DNA of 57,389 bases from Blastocladiella britannica (taxonomy: Eukaryota > Blastocladiomycota > Blastocladiomycetes > Blastocladiales > Blastocladiaceae). Numbering within the stretch: the stretch's first letter is position 1; each line of letters opens with the position of its first letter. This document shows, one piece after another, positions 21,937 to 34,574 of the stretch. A program made the position numbers and the translations under genes. Under the pieces are notes generated by a model, which searched no databases, was not told where the DNA came from, and was given only the letters and a program-made list of their open reading frames with translations. The stretch covers positions 6,918 through 64,306 of the forward strand of contig MU624552.1 in assembly GCA_025349905.2 (NCBI GenBank). The letters are read 5' to 3'.

Positions 21937-22822
21937 TCAGCGTCGTGCAACGAATTTGGAGTAGAATTCCTTGGTCTCCTCTGCATATTTATACAATCAG
22001 TTTTTCATTGAAATGAAGAAATGGATTAATGAAAGTGCATACGCTCATAGACCTCCTGAATGCACTCGGGCAGCTCTCCCACCACCTCGGCCGGACTGCC
22101 TCGCAAGATCGCAAACGACGCCACGACACTGTGAGGTGGTACCACGGTCCCGTCCTCGATCTTGACGCAGTCTTTGATGATGGCGAATCGCCCCTTTTTT
22201 CATTTGTTTTTCAGCGTGAGGTGGACTCAAATCGTGAAATGGAGTAAAAACATACAATGACACAATTGCGACCAATTTGGACATGACTACCAATACTGGC
22301 GGCCTCGACGATCGAGTCCTCGCCGACATAGACATGGTCGCCGATTTTCATTGGGTAGTAGTTGAATTGGCTGTCCAATAAAATCGAGTTAATACTACAT
22401 CTAAAGAGTATAGGTAGTGTGGGTACCCTTTAAATGTCTTGTACGGTGGGCGCAGGACGGACCGTGCTGCCAGAATACAGTAGCGGCCAATGGCCACCAC
22501 TACCGAGGGTCCCGACCCTGCCCGTCGCAAATCGCCGCGAACGACACAGTCGGTTTGCAGAATGGACTGGGGTGTACTTCAATTTTCGTTCCTGTGAGCA
22601 GCGAATATAGCATTGTATTTGGATTAGATACCTTGCCGCCCAGTACAATGTTCTGGGTCCCGCAAATGACTGACTTGCGCGACACTTTGTTGCCCGTGTC
22701 CTGTGCATGAATTTTTTTTTTTTGTCAATTGTAATTTGCTATAGGGTGGCCAAGGGCAGTGTAGTATAGTATACCGTCTCAATGTACTCGGCCTTGTCAT
22801 ATCGAGTGATTGGCAATTCCAT
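21937..22822 (-). CDS. DCTN5: Dynactin subunit 5 (p25), left-handed beta-helix pointed-end protein
   Basis: Six short exons (22822-22775, 22700-22632, 22566-22427, 22370-22256, 22193-22043, 21980-21937) join in frame to 188 residues, close to the usual 180. The protein runs MELPITRYDKAEYIET, then the N-terminal DTGNKVSRKSVICGTQNIVLGGK, then hexapeptide repeats of the left-handed beta-helix (DCVVRGDL, GDHVYVGEDSIVEAASIGSHVQIGRNCVI). The C-terminus is GELPECIQEVYEQETKEFYSKF. This is a near full-length match to dynactin p25. p25 caps the pointed end of the dynactin Arp1 filament with p27 and Arp11 and helps dynein/dynactin bind cargo such as endosomes. An insert (RRAGSGPS) sits between two turns. 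The start aligns with the family start, so the longer upstream open frame is not used. Confidence 0.95.
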
Positions 22823-23174
22823 GTTGGGTGTGGATCTGTGGCGTTTACTCTTTAAATTTGAATTTGACAAGACCGAAGAGAGCATTTCGCCTTCATATTT
22901 TTCACGCTCGCTCGAACCGGAGGCACACCCATAGACCTGTGTGCACGTTCCAGTGCCCCAGATTAAGTCCATTTTTTTCTATCTTTCCTCCTTCCCCCGC
23001 ACCTCAACCGATCAATAGAAGTGTGTGAAAAAAAAAAAATTACAGTAAGCGGAATGGATTTATTATTCATTTGAAATTGCGTTATCACCACAACCGATTC
23101 CATGACCAGCCAGCGGGGGGGTATCGTTGCGCATTCGCCCTATCTATGTACACACACTGTGATCACCGTTCCAC
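22823..23174. other. Intergenic region, no gene seen
   Basis: 352-bp spacer between the dynactin start and the stop of the small zinc-finger gene, both on the minus strand. It contains poly-A/T stretches and no supported frame. It should hold the p25 promoter and the 3' end of the zinc-finger transcript. Confidence 0.5.
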
Positions 23175-24394
<1,220 letters not shown>

Positions 24395-27300
24395 CTAACG
24401 GCCTTCATCGCCATCACCATTAGCGGTCGGAGTTGACGGCTCGGCCGCGAGCAATTTGGTCGGACTCGATGCGTCCTCTGCCTCGTTCGCGGCCATGAGC
24501 GATGCGCCCTTGCGGTTCACGCTGCCATGACTACCCTTGGTACTTCCCTTGGCGCTCGCGAGCGGTTGCTGCTGTTGAGAAAGATTCTCGCCCGACCGTG
24601 CCCCTGCAGCTACCACCGACAGCCCAGCGGCGCTGCGAGAGTGCGCCACCCTGCTCCCAGCTGAGGTCATGACTCCCGGAGGTGGACTTGCCGTCATCCC
24701 GTTACCGGCACCACCCGATTTCCCAATAGAGTTGACCGATGCCGACATGTTGGCAATGCTGACCCCAACATTGGCCATGCGGTTAGCGGCACTTTGGAAA
24801 TTGGCCACCGACTGCGCGAGCATCGAGTGCGACCGCAGGAACTTGCGCAGCATCTTGGATCCGCGCTGCGTCTGCATCACAATGAACCCCATCACTGTCG
24901 TCACCGCAAACGCGGTCAGCACGTAGGCCACCGTGATTAGGCTCAGATCATCAAAGTACTATACGTGTCATTTCCACATGTGTGAGTAATACACGCAATC
25001 GCAGGAGTGGGTCACGCATCCAACCACAAAAAAAAACATGGAAAAACGCACATTAGAGCGCATCGTGTTGCCCAGAGAAAGCCCGGCGACCAGCAACAGC
25101 ACGCTCAGCATGTGCAGTGCCAGCCGGTTAGTTGACCAGTCCGGGTACGGGCTCATGGCGTACTGGGTGAGGAACACGCCGTAAAAGAACAGCAAGTAGC
25201 TCATGGACCGCACTGCCAGGTTCATGCGCATCACCGACTCGAGCACCGCCAGAATCAGTTTCTGGAACACCACCACCACGTCCCAGAACCACTGGTTCGC
25301 ATTGTACGAAATGTACATTTCGCGGCCCATTGGGTGGTCGGGATCCTCCTTGAGCTTGGACTGGCCACGGAGCATCACTGCGATTGCGCCGGCGGGCAAG
25401 CCGATCCCGTAAATGATGAGGAACAGAGACGCGAGCGCTTGATATGGGACATGTTCGGCTGATCCGCACACTACCGACGGGCTCGCCGACAGGACCGTGA
25501 CACCGTTGATTGGGACGCAGCTATTGATTATTTGCCATGAATGAGTCAATCAAATATGAATATAAAAAGAGACATACTGAAGCAAATGAATGCTGGTCCG
25601 CGCCACGACCAAGTAGCCCCACATGAGTGTAGTGATAAACACGCTCGCGCAGCGCCAAAGCCAATGCATAGGAATAAACTTGCGGTGAACAGCACCGTGG
25701 TACACGGCCAGGATCAAAAAGCACATCATCAGTCCCAAGAACGGTGTCAGTGGCGCATAGTAGTCGTATGCCAGTCGTGCCACGGGAGACAAATGCGCCG
25801 TGCATCCACTCCCAGTGCCCTGGAACGATGGGGACCATCCCAGCAGCACGTTCAGGAATTGCACAAACGCCTGCGATGCCAGGTTCGAGTCCGATTGCAC
25901 CAGAAACACCACCGATTGGAAGAAAAACGACAGCACTTTTGGAATCCCCGACTCGGTGAGCCATGGGAAGTAGAGGTCTATTCATTTAATGCTTTGTCAG
26001 TATTTTCGTGGGACATTGGCATGCAAAAAAAAAAAAATTCGATCGTACGAAAAGCAGCAAAAATAGTCCCAAGAGCAAGGGGTACCAGGACCCACGACGA
26101 GTTGGTCGTGGCGCAGTCCACACACTGGTTGTTCCAGTCCGAGTACCCAGGAATGCACGCCGAGCACAAACGGCCAGCGCGATTGTCGGCGCACACGCCA
26201 AAGTCGAGACACACGCCAGGCCGGCACCGCGTAAACGAGGGCGTCCGCGAGACGACACTGTCCGGGTCCAACCAAAACCCTGCGGTGGCCGTCAGGTTTT
26301 TCCCACCGTACGAGCACTCTCCGCCCGTTGGGCACGGCAGGCACGACGCGTCGGGCGTAAGCGAGTAAGTACCGGGCGGGCACGCGGCGCACGCGTACGA
26401 CGATGACTGAGTGTCGTCGGTCCGCGTGTACCCGGCGCCGCACGAGGTGATGGTGATTGGGAATGTGAGCGACCCGACCGCGCCCGACGCTACCGTCAAC
26501 GTGTACTGCGAGTTGAGCATGCCGGTGACAATGACGCTGTCAAAGACCGCTACCCCGGCAATAAAGTACTGGCGGGTGATGGATGACGCGACCGTCATGC
26601 CCGTGGACCCTGCCAGCGACACCAGGACGGGGGAAGGGGTGGCAGTAACCGAGTTGTTGAAATAGTCCACCAGCCGAAGCGAGACCGAGAACCGGTCCTT
26701 GGGCGAGTACGCGGTCGCGATCGGAGTGGTGGCGATCATTTGGTACGGCGTTGTTGCCTCGGTCGCACCGTATGCAGCATTGTTGTTGGAAAACGTCACC
26801 CCGGACCAAGTCAGCATCTTTTGCCACGCATTGTAAAAGAAGGCCGCGCCGGCGGTCGCCTGGTTAGACGCAACCGTTCCACCCGTTAACGTGTTTTTGG
26901 CCGAAGTCTTGTCGAAAAAGAACCCGCCGCCGAAACTCGCGCGGTTGCTGGACACAGTCGGGTTGGTAATGACGAGCCCGCCCGACGACGACGTGTACAT
27001 GCCGGCTCCGTTGGTGGCCGAGTTGCCGTATAACGTCGCCGAGGTGAGCGTGACCTGCGCGACCGCCACCGCCGCAATCCCCCCACCCTGGACCGCCGTG
27101 TTGGATTTGAATACGTCTCCCGTGGTGGTGGTGACGGTGGAACTGGCCATGTAAATGCCCCCACCCGTGGTGCCGGCGGCGTTGGACTCGTAAATATTGT
27201 TGGCGCCTGTCAGCGTCGCCGTCTGGTCCATCTTGACGCCGCCGCCCTCGGTGGTGGCGACATTGCTGCCAATGTACGTGTCGTACATGGTCAAGGTGGT

Positions 27301-28776
27301 GGCCGACCATAGCTTGATCCCACCGCCGTCCAGCGTAGCCCGGTTGCGCAAAAACTGGCACCGCACCACATTGACCACCGCCGCGTCTTCAATGAGCAAT
27401 CCGCCACCGTAAATCCCGCGATTATCGGCAAACAGCGTGTCCTGAATGTCGGCAGTGGCCGACGAGTGCAGAAACAAGCCGCCCCCACCCGCCGGCGCCA
27501 CGTTGTTGGAGATCGTGCATCCGCGCAAAAGCAACGTGGCCTGAGCCTGCGCATAGAGACCCGCTGCGTTACCCTGCGATGTATTTTGCGTAAACGTCGA
27601 GTTGGCGTAGGTGGCCACGCTGCTGACGGACGCGCACACTGCCCCACCGTTGCTACTTGCGGTAGATCCCGAGATGGTGGCCCAGGTAAATGTGGACGCG
27701 TCGTTATCGCCATGGAACACGCATCCGCCGGTGTTGGCCGAGCATCCAGACATGGTTGCGTGATCAAACGTGCCCGTGGTAAACCCGGCCAAGAACACGG
27801 CACCGCCCAAATGAGCGGTGCAGCTTGTCCAGGTGCATGTGTTGAAGACTGGTCTCGCTGGGAGAGCGGATGTTCCCGTAGTGTAGATCGCGCCGCCCTG
27901 GGACGCGGATTGCTCGGAAATGAACTTGCACGATGTGAATGCTGTTTTATATATTCGCCGGTTAGTATCTTTTAAGTTTTAGTACAAAAGAACGTACTCG
28001 CAGCTGAGCTTTCCAAGTACACGGATCCGCCATTGTTACTCGCGGAATTACTGAGGAATGTCACGTTATTAAATGTCGGAGCGCCTGTGCTAATGTACAC
28101 TGCGCCGCCGACTTGGCCAGTGATCCCTGCCGCCGGTACAGGTCCAGCAGCCGTCACTGTGCACTGGGTAAACACAACGTGTTGGAATGCCTATAGGTGT
28201 TTTTTCAGTACTTTTTTCCATTCTTCAAGCAGCTATAAAATACAAACGAACCACAGTGGACGCGCCGTTGATCAAGGCACAGCCGCCGCTCTGCGCAAAA
28301 CCTCTGTGTACAGTGTCTTTGGTCAATTGCAGCCATAATAAATAAAAGAAACACACGTACTTGCGAACAGTAATACTGCTGATCGTGCCGGTCTCGGTCG
28401 TCAACGAAAAGATACGCGAGCTAGCGCCTCCATCAATAAACGTCGCGCCCGATCCGCCAGTCGAAGTCAAAGTCAAGGACTTGCCTGGCCACGACAAGCC
28501 CACGTTCCCTGCGCCGGTATAGGTTCCCGGCATAAGAGCGACGGTCCCGCCCGAACTGGGAGCACGCGTAATGGCCTGCGCAATGGTAAGGCAGGCAGCA
28601 GCCGTGGAGGCGCCACAAGTGCCCGAGTTGGTTCCAGCAACGGGATCAACGAAGAACGTTTGCGCTGTCGCCACCATGGCGAGTTGCGCGAGCACCAAAA
28701 ACAGGACTAGAGTCGTCGGGATCCATGCGCTTGCTGGTGATCGCTGCCGCCGCGGAGATACAATCCGCGTTTGCAT
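24395..28776 (-). CDS. Secreted-entry surface protein: beta-helix ectodomain, Cys-rich stalk, multi-TM C-terminus
   Basis: Seven exons (28776-28361, 28303-28252, 28190-27998, 27941-26049, 25977-25578, 25520-25052, 24958-24395) join in frame to about 1,328 residues. A signal sequence (ALVLFLVL-type core after a basic start) ends near AQTFFVDP. Residues 40-700 are a right-handed beta-helix with many GG-(I/V/L)-Y/F rungs (GGAVYIS, GGGLLIEDA, GGGIKLWS, GGGIYMAS) and N-S-A asparagine ladders, like Pmp/probable outer-membrane repeat families. A Cys-rich EGF/ephrin-receptor-like module follows (ACPPGTYSLTPDASCLPCPTG, then CADNRAGRLCSACIPGY) near 720-830. After that come eight or nine hydrophobic helices and a Ser/Ala/Glu-rich cytosolic tail. 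Related layouts occur in protists and some early fungi; function is unknown. Adhesion or environmental sensing is inferred from layout only. Confidence 0.88.
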
Positions 28777-29008
28777 TTTGTTTTCCTTTTTTTGGATCGG
28801 TATATTGTTGTCAAGTGTAATGATATTTCAGCTTTCAAAAATAGTCCGGTGGCGAGGCAGATGATTCAGGCCGCGATTCTTTATTATGGTTCAGTTCAAG
28901 GAGGGAAGTGGCGCGGTGGAAAGGAATTGTCAAATTATAGAATGTAGCGTGGGAAATAGCCGAAAATGGGAAATAAATATTTCACAGACTATATTGGGAT
29001 GTGATCCC

Positions 29009-32000
29009 TTACAATTCGCCTCCAAGCAACTTGACAAGCAATCCGGCGTCCTCCACTAATGCCCGGAACTGCGACGACTCTTGTTGCGCCAGCTCACGCG
29101 GGGCGCCATCCTCCACCACGCGCCCCTTGTCCAGGACCATGATGCGATCGCAGTCGACAATCGTGTGGATGCGGTGGGCAATGATGATCTATTTGCGAAA
29201 TGAATGTCAGCTCGTAAGTTTGCACAACAAAAACAATACAAATGATAAACGTACCACAGTGCGGCCAACCATCAGCTGCTCGCGAAGACACTTTTGCAGC
29301 GCCGCCTCGGTCTCCAAGTCAATCGACGCCGACGCCTCGTCCAGAACATACACTTTCGTTTTGCGCAGGAGCGCAGCAGTCATGCACACGAGCTGCCGCT
29401 GTCCGAGCGACATGCCATTGGCCGAGATGGGCATGTCGAGCTGCATTTCGTGCGCGCGCACCTCGTTCGCCAGGCTCATCGACACGTTGTCGAGCGTGGC
29501 CCACATGTCGGCGTCGGTGTGCACGCCCATCGGGTCCAAGTTGGACCGCAGCGTGCCCTCAAACAACACCGGGTCCTGCGAAATGATGGTCAGCTGCGAA
29601 CGCAGATCGTCCAGGTGCACGGTCGAAATGTCCACGCCGTCAATCAGAATGCGGCCCGACGCGGCGTTGAGTAGGCGGAACAGGGCCGCCGCGGTGGTGG
29701 ACTTGCCGCTGCCCGTGCGGCCCACCAGACCCACCGACTGGCCGGCGGGGATCGTCAGCGTCAGGTCCCGCAGCACAAGCGGCGGCAGCGACGGATCATC
29801 CACGGACTCTTCTCCTTCGCTATCGTCGGCGCCAGCTTCGGCCGCCTTGGTCGGAACTTGCTCGCCCGAGTCGGTCTCGGACGACGACGGCGCCTTCTTA
29901 CTGGTTTCATCATCGGTCTTGTGCTTGGCCGAGTACCGCGCCGAGTAGTGGTCAAACTGGATCTCGCCCTTCTCGACCGTGAGCTTTCCTTCCGGATCGT
30001 CCTCGACCGGCATGTCGCGGTACTCGCGAATACGCTCGACCGATATGATCTGGTTCTCGAGCCAGACGTACATGCGGACCAGGAACATGAGCTGCTGGGT
30101 GACGCTGAGCGACATGTTGATGGACACGCCCGTGAGCACCTCGGACCCTGGGGTCAGCACCGACAGGAAAATACACGAAAAGGTGATGAGCACGCCAATC
30201 ATCTGCAACCACGCCGACTGCCACCGGTTTAAGGCCATGTTGGAGTACCAGACGCGCGATGCGGCGTCGAGACGAATGAGCATCCATGCCTGGAACGTGG
30301 TGGACGCGTTCATGCCCAGAATCGAGCCACGGCCCGACGCCGTCTCGCCAAACAGAGCGTACACGGGCGACCGCGAGACCGACATGAGCTTGCTTACCTG
30401 CTTGGACGTCTTGAGGTACCAGCGCGCAATTAGCACCATGGCACCGAGGATCGGGATCACCAGCAGCAAGAACCAAGGGGACGATACGGCCACGGAAATC
30501 AGGGCGAAAATCACGCCAAACGACAGCTGGCACAGCGCGTTGAGCAAGTTGGGGATCATTTGGTCCACCACGTTCTGGTCCGACGAGAATCGGTTGATGA
30601 TGCGGCCCTGTTGTTAAATTTTAGTGAGTCTTCAAGGACATAAGGTGACGAGAAAGAGAGAAAAAAAAACAACATACAACAGGGGTCAGATCAAAGAACG
30701 TCATGGGAAACGCGAGCACTCGCGACAAGAGCGTGCGGTTCATTTTGCGCGCGGCCCGAATACCCAGCACGGCCGTGGCGTTAATGTACTGTCCAATGAC
30801 CAGCAACGCGTACGCGACGACAATGGCGCCGTAAATCCCAAAGTAGAATCCGAGGTTGGACGACCCGTCAGACTGGCGCGACCAGTAGCCCAGCCAGTAT
30901 TGCTGGGCAATGTTGGCGCCCTGGTTGGCCACCAGCAAAAGAACTTGCAAGAACACGCCGCCGAGACCGCAGAACTTGAGGTACTCGAGGTACGCGCCGA
31001 GGCCAACGCCTTCCGCCGAGAGAATCTCCTCCTCGACCTTGTCGCCCTTGCGGTCGCGCGTGGACGCCAAGACAACGCGGACCTCTTCGATCGACCCCGA
31101 CCGGTTGGGCGCCGACTCGTCCGCGGCCGCCACATCGTCACTGGCGGTGTCGGAGGTGCTAGCGGCCGTCGAGCTGCTGGTGCCGTCGACGGTCGCCGTC
31201 GCGTGGTTGACGTGGCGCGTAAACGACTTGATCTTGCCCTCGTGAAGCTCCAGAACGCCGTCATATTTGTGGAAGTAGTTGCGCTGGTGCGTGACCGAGA
31301 TGATGGTCTTGCCGGCGAGCATGTCCTGGATCGCATATTGCATCACGTGCCGGACGACATGTGCGTCAAGGGCCGCCAACGTGTCGTCAATCAGGTAAAT
31401 GTCGCGGTTGGCGTAAATGCCACGGGCAAGGACTACGCGCGCCTTTTGCCCGCCAGAGAGGTTGATGCCACGCTCGCCAATGAGCGTCAGGTCGCCGTCG
31501 GGAAGCATCTTGAGGTCGGGGAGAAGTGCACACGCGAAAATGACTTGCGCATACCGTTCCTCGTCCATGGGCAGGCCAAACAGAATGTTTTCGCGCAGCA
31601 TGCCGTTCATCAGCCACGCCTCCTGCGGAACAAGAGCAACCGAGCCGTTGACGTGCACTTCGCCCTCGACCAAGTGGCACTGGTCCAGAATCGCCGACAT
31701 GAGGCACGACTTGCCCGATCCAACCACGCCCTGCACGATAATGTGCTCGCCAGACTTGATGGCCAGCTCGTCGATCGTCAGCGAGACCACGGGTGGGGCC
31801 GGCGGGCCAGCGGCGGGCTTCTTGTCGTCGGTAGCCTTGGCCTTGGTGTCCGGCTTGCCGCCCTTGGCGCCAGGCGTCGGAGCCTTGTCGTCGTCGCTGG
31901 CAAACTCCTTCCATGCGAGCTTGGTACCCGAGAGACGGACCGCGGGCGTGTCCGAGCCGGGCGCCGGCTTGGGTCCACGAATCACGTACGGCTTGTGCTC

Positions 32001-34184
32001 GGGCAGCTCGAGGAAGTCGCGGATGCGCTGGTACGAAGCGGCGGTGGACATGATGGTGGGCAGCAAGTTGGACAGCGACGAGACCGAGTTTTGCAGGATC
32101 TGGAACAGCGACAGGCACACAAACAGCTCGGCGGTGGAAATAGTACGACCCAGCACCGTGGCCAGCAGGAAAGCCATGAACGATGCGAACGCAGGCACAA
32201 ACACGGTGATGGACGAGTTAAGCGCCGACAGCATGTTGGACTTGCGCAGCTCGCCCAGCTCGCTGTCACGAATGGTCTGCACGCGGCCCAGGAACACGCG
32301 GCCCAGCGCATTGAGCTTGATGGTGCGGATCGACTGCAAGATCTCGGTCGTCAGCTTGACGCGTTTGTCCATGAACCCGAGCTTGGTGCGCGAGTACTTC
32401 ATCGACAGGTTGGCGGTCCAACCAAACAGCGGGCTAAACAGAATCACGACGCCGAGCGACGCAAACACCGCCGGACCCAGGTGACCGTACAAGAGCGCAA
32501 TCGAGACAATGATCTGGATCGGGACAATCGGCAGCGACTGCGCCTGGAAGAACACGTTACTGACGGCCATCGAGTCGGTGGCCACGTGGTTGACCACTTT
32601 GCCCGACACGCTGCCCTGTGCGTGGACGGGCAGTCGCAGCACCTTTTCAAACAGCACGCCGCGAAGCGCCGCCTGGATGTTGACGGCGATCGACATGACA
32701 GCGTGGAACACTTGCGACTGCATGAGCAACGACGCAAAGTTGATGAGCAAGAGCCCGAATGCGAGCGAGAGACCGTAGCCGAGCGACGGCGGGGTCAGGT
32801 TCCGTTCTGGGTGGGCGTTGGCGCGGGCCGAGTCGGCGACAAACTGCACCACGTAACCAATGATGGTTGGGGTCAGGAACGATAGGCCGGCGATAATGAG
32901 CTGCAGGAAGGTGGCACCGAGCAGCGACCACTTGTACCACACGAGGATCGCGGTCATGACACCGCGGGGCTTGGTACCAGACGCCTTGGTCTTGGACCCG
33001 CCGCGAATGTAGCTCTTGAGAATCTCGGTGGTGATGGTGGTGGTCATGCTGGGCGGCAGCCACCAGAGCTCCGACATGGTGATCAGGTGGTGGTTGCCGA
33101 CGCGGAAGATGGGCGTGACCCACAGGAACAGCAGGCGCGAAATGAGGTTGGCAGAGCTCTCGGGGGAGGTTTGCAGGCCCTTCTTGAGCACCTCGTCGAA
33201 CGGGTAGTTGGACCACGCGACGGTCTTGAGGTCAGCGAAAAACACCAAGAAGAGACCGGCGAGCTGGGCAATGTTGAGGGCGCCGACCACCGCGTTGGAT
33301 CCCGAAAAGAGCGACTGGTCCTTGTCCATGACAATGATCGTGCGCAAGTGGAATCCCAGGACCACCAGGAGCACCAGATACGACAGGGAGCGAGCAAGGT
33401 GCACCGCCGGCACGCCCGTGGCGCGGATGATGCGCAGGTCGATTGCGTGGTTGGCGGCCATGGCCACGAGGGTGGCAATGACAAAGCCGCTGGAGACAAT
33501 GTCGGATGCGCCGATCGAGCTGGCGTCGTAGTATGCCAGCTTGGCGCCGGTGATGGCAATGACTGCGACGATCAGGATCTATCACCATGTTTCTTAAGTG
33601 AGTATGATTTGCTCAATCCAAAAATCCAAAAAAAAATTGAGACGTACGAATTTCAGCGCAATGGCAACGGCGGACATGTGCGCGGATGGGATGTTGGGCA
33701 CGGGCGAGACGTGGACCTCGGAATCGGCCGCGTTGGAGGATGTTGCGCCAATCACGGTCCGGGCCGCAAGGTCCTCGGCAGACGCGGTGGCAGCACCGCC
33801 CTTTTCGACATCAACGTCGTCGTCGTCCTCACCGTCCCCTTTACCGGCAGGACGCGCAGCCTTTTCAATCAAAGGGCTGACTGTCTCGGCGCTCTCGTCC
33901 GCCATCGCGGCAGCAGCAAGAACCGGGAGTGGCGTGCGAATGTAGCTAAGGATATGCACAAAGGCAGCCACGAGAATGATGCTGCACACGACTGGCAGCA
34001 AGATCAGCTCCTGAAAGCACAGGCCCATGTCGAGCTCGCGCGCGGATGACAGGCCATTCTGTTTTATTACAATTGGTGGGGAGCGGGTTAACATCCGGGT
34101 CAACAGACAAGGGCAAGTGGCAATAATAAAAAACAAGGCCCATACCATCTCGCCCGAATGAGCGCAAATCGATGACCAGGACAT
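29009..34184 (-). CDS. ABCC (MRP)-type ABC transporter, long form with TMD0
   Basis: Five exons (34184-34146, 34058-33648, 33578-30678, 30607-29255, 29188-29009), about 1,627 residues. Five N-terminal helices form a TMD0, with a very acidic loop (GEDDDDVDVEKGG) between the first two. Then come TMD1, NBD1, linker, TMD2 and NBD2, as in Ycf1/MRP1. NBD1 has Walker A GVVGSGKSC (about 767), LSGGQKAR (about 857) and Walker B IYLIDDTLAALD, with D replacing the catalytic E. NBD2 has GRTGSGKST (about 1412), MSLGQRQ and VYVLDEASASID. NBD1 is interrupted before Walker A by a K/P/A/D-rich insert, and the linker after NBD1 is Ser/Asp-rich, a common phosphoregulatory site in this family. Likely role: ATP-driven export or vacuolar loading of glutathione conjugates, metals or organic anions; substrate unknown. 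Confidence 0.95.
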
Positions 34185-34574
34185 GGTTTCTTGGTGATAT
34201 TTCGTAAGGCGGTTGGTTGGTTGGGGTATTGGTCGAGTCTACGTGCAGCTTTACTGCAGTTTTTTGCCTTTGTGCAAACGAGAGCGCGAAAACAAGAGCC
34301 AGGGGTTGTGCGCGGGCGTGCGTCAATCAGAGAGGAGATTCGATGCGGCCTATTTGTACGAAAAAAGGTACGAGGAGTCAACGAGAGAAGGGTTATGTTA
34401 CATAAAACGTCGCCTGAGGGTTGCACCAAGAATGAAGCAACGCGACGCGGCGACACGCCCGACTTTTCCTCGATCATTGGCGTCGCCCAATTACCCACAT
34501 GTTGCCCCGGATCCGGATCCGCAGATTCCCATTTGCGAGTCTCTTCTTTTCCCATTACACCCAAGTAACGAAAT
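34185..34574. promoter_or_regulatory. Divergent intergenic promoter region
   Basis: 390-bp spacer between the long ABCC transporter (minus) and the WD40 gene (plus). Open frames here on the + strand are out of frame with the WD40 ORF and are not supported. Both promoters must lie here; no clear TATA box was seen. Confidence 0.5.

Noticed and set aside
22823..22972. N-terminal extension of dynactin p25
   Set aside because: The start MELPITRYDKAEYIET aligns with the family start; the upstream part is Ser/Lys-rich with no match to p25.
30624..32885. 753-residue open frame antisense to the long ABCC transporter
   Set aside because: It mirrors the GC-rich third positions of the ABCC exon, is Arg/His/Val/Gln-rich with no motif, and the opposite strand has complete ABC motifs.
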